Shown here piece after piece: positions 6,779 through 11,438 of a DNA stretch of 11,438 nt (its first letter is position 1; each line of letters starts with the position of its first letter). The stretch lies in NCBI GenBank assembly GCA_964625125.1, contig CAZVAP010000024.1:1-11438 (forward strand). Reading direction: 5' to 3'. This DNA is from CAZVAP01 sp964625125. Lineage in GTDB: Bacteria > Patescibacteriota > Gracilibacteria > Absconditabacterales > Absconditicoccaceae. A program made the translations under genes and the position numbers. The notes beneath the pieces were generated by a model that was given only the letters and a program-made list of their open reading frames with translations, did no database searches and was not told the origin of the DNA.

Positions 6779-7087
6779 TTAAACCAATCACTTATACTTA
6801 TTTATAAAAAAATCTAAATTTCAAATATCATCATCTTCAGCAGCCTTATTTCTATGAAGTGCACCACATTTAGAACATTTAAAAGTAATTTTTATCTGAG
6901 AATTAGAAATCTCATAAAATATAGGGTACATAAGTCATTTACAATCTGATTTCCTATCTCCTGGAATATCTTTATCCAAATGTATAGAAACAAAACAATA
7001 AGGACAATGGTCCCTACAAGTTTTTCTAGCAGGAGGAATTATTTTTCAACAATTTACACATTTAAATGATTCATTTATTTTTCTCAT
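6779..7087 (-). CDS. RNHCP-domain zinc-ribbon protein
   Basis: The 102-residue protein matches the RNHCP domain family, whose biochemical role is not known. The N-terminal ribbon has C-V-N-C-G-K at 10-15. The name motif appears as C-R-D-H-C-P-Y-C at 24-31, with Asp in place of the Asn of R-N-H-C-P, followed by S-I-H-L-D at 34-38, I-P-G-D-R at 41-45, D-C-K-G-L-M at 48-53, and the second ribbon C-S-K-C-G-A-L-H-R-N-K at 71-81. The paired cysteines suggest bound zinc. The first glycine of C-G-K and the one in K-G-L-M are TGA. It starts one base after the stop of the pilin-like gene, so the two are surely co-transcribed, and no terminator separates it from secE. It may bind RNA, given the neighbours; this is unproven. 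Confidence 0.85.
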
Positions 7088-7088
7088 T

Positions 7089-7433
7089 TTAACCTTTAGC
7101 AAATAATTGAATAAGTCTTATAATACCATAAGCAAAACCTACCAACAAAAGTCAAATTATAGAATAAATAACTCATTTTTTCCCTAACTCATATTGTTTT
7201 TCATCTCCACCACCTAAAACCATCAAAAAACCCGAAAAAACCAATGCAGCTAAAACTACAAAACCTATAAACATAGTCAAACCAGCAAATGTATCCTGGG
7301 CAAAACTTTTTAAATCTTTATTTTTAGGGTCTACTGATCCTAAAGTTTTATAAACATTCATTGAACAAGTACCATTTGTCATAGAGCTAGCAGAGCAATT
7401 TATTCAAAAACTAGAATTTGGTGAATCTGACAT
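7089..7433 (-). CDS. Two-helix VirB2/TrbC-like (type IV secretion pilin-type) membrane protein
   Basis: The 114-residue protein has two hydrophobic helices, at about 48-73 and 87-109, joined by G-G-G-D-E-K-Q-Y-E-L-G-K-K-G. This layout, helix then 'L-G-G-G-D-E-K' then 'G-K-K-G-V-I-Y-S-I-I-G-L-L-L', is that of the small pilin-like proteins common in CPR bacteria and annotated as type IV secretion pilins (VirB2/TrbC type). The glycine after K-K and one in the second helix are TGA. The N-terminal 45 residues are polar with two cysteines (13, 23) and show no ordinary signal peptide, which is unusual for a pilin. An ATG three codons upstream (7442) is an alternative start. It may form a surface fibre or channel; no other type IV secretion gene is in the window. 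It ends L-F-A-K-G. Confidence 0.75.
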
Positions 7434-7461
7434 AATAAACATTAACCAATTAAAAGTTTAA

Positions 7462-7665
7462 TTAAATAGTAACTTTAACTGCTTTTTTTTCAACCTTAGG
7501 TTGTAATTTTCATAATTCTTTAGTTTCATAAAAATGCTGGCCCATTTCTAAAATATAAACTGAAATAGTATCAATATCATAATCTAAAATTTCTTCAAGC
7601 ATATCCGAAGTAATATATTTCCAAAAGTAAGCCACATATAATGAATTTAAGATTTTTACATCCAT
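7462..7665 (-). CDS. Small protein of unknown function, 67 aa
   Basis: I do not recognise this 67-residue protein. It begins M-D-V-K-I-L-N-S-L-Y-V-A-Y-F-W-K-Y-I, has an acidic helical middle (L-E-E-I-L-D-Y-D-I-D-T-I) and a basic tail. One glycine (52) is TGA. A second ATG two codons in is out of frame, so the start is unambiguous apart from the lack of a ribosome-binding site. The gene is 28 bases before the pilin-like gene. The 79 bases upstream of it are almost pure A and T with long T and A runs; I see no convincing terminator or promoter there, though TTGTCA on the minus strand near 7735 could be a -35 element. Confidence 0.68.
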
Positions 7666-7744
7666 TTTTTATTTTTATTTTTATAAAGTACTTTTATTTT
7701 AAAAAAAATTTTAAAAAACTTAAAAACAATTTATTGACAATCAG

Positions 7745-8407
7745 CTAAACATATTTTTTTATATCTTTCATAAAATAAACTAAAACAACTAAAGGCAATA
7801 AAAAGAAGCTAACATCTGCTCCTGAAACATTATGAGAAATTATTCACATATACAACTGATAGAAAGAACCTAAACTAATAAAGAAAATTCATACTAAAGA
7901 AAGAAAATACCTTAACTTTTCATTAGATTGAATTAATCATAAAGGAAATAAAATAAACCCAAATAATTGAACTAAATCCCAAAAATTATTTATTAGTCAA
8001 AAATATAAATATATAAAAATTGCTATACCTCAACTTATATAAAAAAGAAAATTCACATTTTTTAAACCAAAATATCACTTTATTAAAGGCCATACAAATA
8101 ATAACTGAGGAACAGAGTAAACCCATTTATTATAAAAAACTCCCTCATACAATCCTATAAATGAAAAAATAGCAAAAGAAATAGTTTGAGCATATAAAGC
8201 ATATTTTTCATTATTTATAACATAGTAATCTTGCATAATCATCATAAAAATATCTGCTATAAAATGCAACACAAAAATAAAAATTATTCAAAGTAAATTA
8301 CCTGAATTTGTATACCAAATTAATCACAAACAAATCAAGAATAAAACAATTACCCAATAATTTTTCTTTACAAAATTTTTTAGCTCTTTTAAAAACAGCA
8401 AAAGCAT
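7745..8407 (-). CDS. Polytopic membrane protein of unknown function, 220 aa
   Basis: The 220-residue chain is mostly hydrophobic, with about seven likely membrane helices near 17-34, 39-58, 71-89, 98-113, 118-138, 146-187 (two) and 198-213. Tyr, Trp, Phe and Ile dominate, and several glycines inside helices are TGA. A polar loop (N-N-E-K-Y) follows helix 2, and S-N-E-K-L-R lies between two later helices. The size, helix number and aromatic bias recall PnuC-type vitamin transporters, but I see no diagnostic motif, so this is only a suggestion. The start ATG at 8407 is the first in frame after a TAA. It ends at TAG. It lies 48 bases after the 154-aa gene and is probably in the same transcript. 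Confidence 0.8.
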
Positions 8408-8416
8408 ACCAAGTAA

Positions 8417-8452
8417 TTAAAAAATAAAAAGCAGTATAAATACTGCCTCCAT
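8417..8452 (-). other. Short hydrophobic open frame just upstream of the membrane protein
   Basis: An ATG three bases after the stop of the 154-aa gene opens an 11-codon frame reading M-E-A-V-F-I-L-L-F-I-F and ending at TAA. It is in the same frame as the membrane protein, whose ATG follows 9 bases later. It may be a leader peptide that couples translation, the relic of a longer N-terminus cut by a nonsense mutation, or chance. Confidence 0.25.
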
Positions 8453-8455
8453 TAT

Positions 8456-8920
8456 TTATCTAACAACAGGCTCTGTTTTACCTTTCCTTTTTTCCTCTAA
8501 TTCTTTCAAAAATCTAATCAAATTTTCTTTAAATTCAGTATTTTGCTCTTCAGATAGAGCTTCTTTTAATTTATCAAAAGAAATTTCATAATATTTTCAT
8601 TTAATTTCCACTGTAGCATTAGCTGGTATTGATTGATTATCTAAATAAGCCAAAAATGTAGACTCTCCTATTATAGTATCTTCATTGGTTTCAAATACAG
8701 TTTGTTTTCAATCTTTTAAAAGCTTAATTTCAGTTCAAGCTGGAACTACATATAATTTATTATTTGTTTGTCATTGAATAGTAATTTTTTCAAATTTATC
8801 TAAGCTTTCTTTTTCTTCCATTAATTTTTTTAAAAAACCAATAATATCATTAATTTCAATAAATAATTTTGAATCAATACCTTTTTTATCAGTATTTTCT
8901 GGTAGTTTATTAAGTTTCAT
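8456..8920 (-). CDS. Soluble protein of unknown function, 154 aa
   Basis: I do not recognise this 154-residue protein. It has no signal peptide or membrane segment. An N-terminal helical part (about 20-45, F-L-K-K-L-M-E-E-K-E) leads to a beta-rich middle (about 46-115) with K-I-T-I-Q-G-Q-T-N-N-K-L-Y-V-V-P-A-G-T-E-I and I-I-G-E-S-T-F-L-A-Y-L, and a highly charged helical C-terminus with E-L-E-E-K-R-K-G-K. Four glycines, including those in I-Q-G-Q, P-A-G-T and I-K-G-K, are TGA, so coding under table 25 is well supported. It starts 23 bases after ilvE, so the two are probably in one transcript. Confidence 0.78.
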
Positions 8921-8943
8921 TTAAAAGATTTTACTAACTAAAA

Positions 8944-9858
8944 CTAACTCAACCAATTATTATACTTTTTATATTTTCAATGAACTAAATCAGTATAGAA
9001 GTTTTTAATTTTACTTGATAAAGTTTCAATACCGGTCTGGTATTTATACTCTGTATTGTCAATATCAGTAATACTGCCAATTAGTGTAACTTCAGCTGCA
9101 GTTCCTACAAAAAAGGCTTCATCAAAATCTTTTAATTGATTTGGATGGATTCTAGTTTCTTTAACTTTTATTCCAAATTCACTATCTAAAATTTTAATAA
9201 TTGTATCCCTAGTAATACCTGGCAAAATAGTTCAAGCAACCGGAGTAAATACTTCATTTCATTTAATAAAGAAAATATTTTCTCCTGGTCATTCTGCTAT
9301 AAAACCTTGTGTATCAAGCAATAATGCTTCATCAAAACCTCCTTTCTTTATTTCTAAACTTGCTAAAATACTATTTGCATAATTTCAACATATTTTAGCT
9401 CACATTGGAATTGTTTGAGGATCTATTCTTCTAACAGAAGGAATTTTTACTCTAATTGGTTTATCTGATAAATATTTTCACCAACCCCAAGCTGATATAA
9501 CTACTTCAACTGGAGCACCTATAGGATTCAATCCCATTTGTCAATAGCCATAATATGCTAATGGTCTAATATATCCACTATCAATTCAAGCATTTTTAAC
9601 TACATCTAAAACACCTTGCATAATTTCTTCCTTTGAGAAAGGAATATCCATACCCACTACACTTGCAGAATAAAACAATCTATCAATATGCTCTTTTAAT
9701 CTAAAAACCTTTGGTCAATTTTTAGTAGGATAAAATCTTATTCATTCAAATACTCAACTTCAATAATGCAAAGAATGTGTTAAATTATGGTCTAATGCTT
9801 CATCCCATTTAATAAGCTTTCAATTTTTCCAAATATAAGGTACTTTTATCATTTTCAT
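8944..9858 (-). CDS. ilvE: Branched-chain amino acid aminotransferase
   Basis: IlvE moves the amino group between Leu, Ile or Val and 2-oxoglutarate using pyridoxal phosphate. The 304-residue length is near the E. coli 309. Fold type IV marks are H-Y-G-S-G-V-F-E-G-I-R at 31-41 (three glycines TGA), R-L-K-E-H-I-D-R-L at 53-61, the catalytic lysine in G-A-K-I-C-G-N-Y-A-N-S (Lys155), E-A-L-L-L-D near 177-182, E-G-P-G-E-N-I-F at 189-196, L-P-G-I-T-R-D at 212-218, and G-T-A-A-E at 252-256. A D-amino acid aminotransferase is less likely given the length and motifs. The start ATG could also be two codons later (9852). A stand-alone transaminase fits amino acid interconversion or salvage rather than a full pathway. 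It ends at TAG. Confidence 0.95.
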
Positions 9859-10052
9859 AGTTTATAATTTTAGTAATTAAAACTCTTCAATCATCATTAG
9901 ATCAAATTTAATTTTATCTATATTTTCAGCAGTTTCTATAATACTTAAGACTTAGCCAAAAAGTAAATAAAGTTATAATAAACTTTCCCAACTTTTATCC
10001 TCATTGTAAATATTTTTACTCTAAAATCTACAGCTAAACCTAAATAGTAAAT
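9859..10052 (-). other. 194-base gap with possible decayed coding sequence
   Basis: No intact gene is visible in this gap. On the minus strand two open fragments lie end to end in different frames. 10052-9945 is open in the abiEii frame directly after its TAG and includes V-G-K-V-Y-Y-N-F-I-Y-F-L-A-K-S. 9951-9877 includes S-I-I-E-T-A-E-N-I-D-K-I-K-F-D-L and ends M-M-I-E-E-F before TAA. The second looks protein-like, so the gap may hold a gene remnant broken by frameshifts. A weak inverted repeat AAAGTT/AACTTT (9969-9986) might help end abiEii transcription. No RNA gene was recognised. Confidence 0.3.
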
Positions 10053-10745
10053 CTAGAATCATTTTAAAACATAAAGCAAATTTATAGTTTCTTCTAATAA
10101 CTTATTTTTTACAAAGATTTTTTGTTTATCATCCAAAACCATTCATAATCAATCAAGTATTTTATAATTTTTAGGTAATTTTTTTAAAAAATCTATTACA
10201 TAATTTAAATACTCATCTACATTTTTCCCAGTTCTTTCTTTAATTAAATTTTCATTTAAAGCCCAATTATTTTTTAAGAAAAACCAAATATCATAAATAT
10301 CTCTATTTGCTATGTTTTTTCTATCTGTTAATGCTACAAGTTTATTTGAAAATATTGTATCTTTTGTTTGAGAAAGAATATCTACTCAAAATAAATTTAT
10401 TATTTTGTATTTATTTGATTTCCAAATTCTTTTGTTAATTTCAATTTTTATATTGTCTTTTCATTTTTCATAATTTAAAAGCCAAAATATAGTATTTTCT
10501 TTTTTAGCAAAATCTTTTATTTCTCAATAATTTTGTAAAATACTATTTATTTTTGAAATTAAGTAATTTTCATCAATATTTTCAACTAAATCCAAATCTA
10601 TATCTGTTGAAAATCTATCCAGTCAATAAGCAAAATAACACAAAGTTCATCATTTAAAAGCCAATTTATTTGCTATCTCTAAATTAAAAATATCTTTTAA
10701 AATTAAAAATAACAAAATTCTATGCTGTTTTTTATCTAATACCAT
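10053..10745 (-). CDS. abiEii: AbiEii-type nucleotidyltransferase toxin (type IV toxin-antitoxin system)
   Basis: The 230-residue protein fits the AbiEii/DUF1814 nucleotidyltransferase toxins, which transfer nucleotides to an RNA target and arrest growth during phage infection or when the antitoxin fails. Motif I appears as F-K-G-G-T-L at 30-35 and the metal-binding motif as R-F-S-T-D-I-D-L-D-L at 44-53. A later acidic strand K-I-E-I-N-K-R lies at 100-106, and the C-terminal signature K-L-V-A-L near 135-139 precedes N-R-D-I-Y-D-I-W near 147-154. All expected catalytic positions are present, so the enzyme looks intact. Both glycines of the conserved G-G pair are TGA (10652-10647). Its ATG lies inside the end of the antitoxin gene, overlapping by 14 bases. 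The protein is shorter than the roughly 300 residues of classic AbiEii. It ends at TAG. Confidence 0.88.
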
Positions 10746-11295
10746 CTAATATTTTTTTTACTTCTAAAATTACATAATTTGGATAAATTTGTGCTATTTG
10801 ATACAATTTTTCTTTATTTACTGGCTTTAAATTATCAAAATAATAGTTTCTATTTAAGTAAATTTTATCACAAATAGCCCTTTCTTTACTAGCAATAGTA
10901 TAAGTTCATTTATTTTCCAATCACAAAGGATTTAGCAAAATATCATCTTTTATTTTAAAATACAAAAATTTATATCATAAAACTTCTTTTTCTAAACTTC
11001 TATTTGAAACAGAAAAAATGGTATTTCAGTAATCTTGGAAAATAATTCCTTCTTTTTTTAAAATAGTTTCCAAACTTACATAAGAAATAGTTTTTAACTT
11101 ATTTGCTAATTCAAAAACATTAAAATTTTCCAGGCAATAAATACCATTTTGGCATTTTTTAAAAAATCAGTTTTTAGTCCATCTTGAAACAAAATTTCTT
11201 ACAGATTGAATATTTTTATATCACAAAATCTTTTGTAAATCTTGTATAGAAAATATAGTTTTTCAAGTTTGTATAATTTTTTGAAGATTATTCAT
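10732..11295 (-). CDS. abiEi: AbiEi-type antitoxin / transcriptional repressor
   Basis: The 187-residue protein has the arrangement of AbiEi antitoxins, which neutralise AbiEii without a stable protein-protein complex and repress their own promoter. An N-terminal winged helix spans about 15-55, with S-V-R-N-F-V-S-R-W-T-K-N-G-F-F at 31-45 and G-I-Y-C-L at 51-55. The conserved segment F-E-L-A-N-K-L-K-T-I-S-Y-V-S-L-E-T-I-L-K-K-E-G-I lies at 61-84, split here only by naming, and S-K-E-R-A-I-C-D-K-I-Y-L at 136-147 matches the C-terminal family motif. Many glycines are TGA. It precedes and overlaps the toxin gene, the usual AbiE order. The start ATG at 11295 lies 9 bases after a perfect palindrome that is a plausible operator. 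Confidence 0.88.
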
Positions 11296-11304
11296 AACAA
11301 ATTT

Positions 11305-11322
11305 ATAATCATAAATGATTAT
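11305..11322 (-). promoter_or_regulatory. Palindromic operator candidate for the AbiE operon
   Basis: ATAATCAT (11305-11312) and ATGATTAT (11315-11322) are perfect 8-base inverted arms separated by two bases, ending 9 bases before the antitoxin start. AbiEi proteins studied elsewhere repress by binding inverted repeats in their own promoter. Position and symmetry suit that role; the AT-rich background weakens the statistical case. Confidence 0.55.
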
Positions 11323-11377
11323 GTTTAGGATATAAAATTTTACTTAAAAAGCAAGAAAAACTTGTAATTAAAAAAAT

Positions 11378-11438
11378 TTAAAAAAATACTGCCAATGCAT
11401 TTTGATAAAAATTTCCATCTATAAAATAATTTTCTAAA
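11378..11438 (-). CDS. Possible C-terminal end of an unidentified protein (partial)
   Basis: On the minus strand a frame is open from the right edge to a TAA, ending N-Y-F-I-D-G-N-F-Y-Q-N-A-L-A-V-F-F. It looks protein-like but only about 19 residues are visible, and a second frame is also open across the same bases. It would lie about 80 bases upstream of the antitoxin gene. No function can be proposed. Confidence 0.25.
   Translation of the reverse strand, partial: LENYFIDGNFYQNALAVFF

Noticed and set aside
7684..7720. AAAGTACTTT palindrome with nearby A and T runs as a terminator
   Set aside because: The stem is only five pairs with no loop, and such repeats are expected by chance in this composition.
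7666..7744. TTGACA at about 7734 on the plus strand as a promoter
   Set aside because: No plus-strand gene follows, and the A/T runs make a chance match likely.
1..11438. Mycoplasma-type code (TGA = Trp)
   Set aside because: Conserved Trp positions use TGG and TGA positions are conserved glycines, so glycine is the correct reading.
1..11438. CRISPR arrays, insertion sequences, tRNA or rRNA genes
   Set aside because: I saw no regularly spaced repeats, transposase motifs with terminal repeats, or cloverleaf-like segments in any intergenic region.

Overview
The window comes from a bacterium that reads UGA as glycine (translation table 25), which points to the candidate phyla Absconditabacteria (SR1) or Gracilibacteria. 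In-frame TGA falls exactly on invariant glycines: four times in ribosomal protein S12, three times in the IlvE motif H-Y-G-x-G-V-F-E-G-I-R, in the DprA motif V-G-P-R, and elsewhere. TGG still encodes Trp, which excludes the Mycoplasma-type code. None of the genes whose end is visible stops at TGA; all use TAA or TAG. The DNA is very AT-rich and densely coded, and no gene-free gap exceeds about 200 bases.

Plus strand, 1-2690. The tail of a ComF-family phosphoribosyltransferase is followed by a rearranged 'str'-type ribosomal cluster: rpsL (S12), rpsG (S7), two small unrecognised basic proteins, rplS (bL19) and rplY (bL25/CTC). A strong bidirectional terminator closes it. fusA and tuf are absent from their usual place after rpsG. 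The rpsL-rpsG gap holds GC-richer inverted repeats that could be an S7 feedback site.

Minus strand, 2687-9858. All genes here run leftwards and converge on the plus-strand cluster. In transcription order they are ilvE, a 154-aa unknown, a polytopic membrane protein, a 67-aa unknown, a VirB2/TrbC-like two-helix protein, an RNHCP zinc-ribbon protein, secE, nusG, a membrane-anchored 236-aa unknown, rplK (L11), rplA (L1), a 66-aa unknown and dprA. The secE-nusG-rplK-rplA core is a standard translation/secretion block, but it carries an extra gene between nusG and rplK. A 45-nt hairpin resembling the ribosomal L1 binding site lies directly upstream of rplA. Terminators follow rplA and the 66-aa gene. 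comF and dprA, about 2.6 kb apart, both belong to natural-transformation pathways.

Minus strand, 9859-11438. A 194-base stretch of possibly decayed coding sequence separates ilvE from a two-gene AbiE-type (type IV) toxin-antitoxin operon. The antitoxin has a winged-helix start and overlaps the nucleotidyltransferase toxin by 14 bases. A perfect 8+2+8 palindrome lies just upstream of the antitoxin and is a likely autoregulatory operator. The conserved toxin Gly-Gly pair is encoded TGA-TGA, so the toxin would be truncated under the standard code.

Almost no gene has a Shine-Dalgarno sequence; starts follow AT-rich leaders. Functions given for the named genes rest on motifs read by eye, not on database searches.
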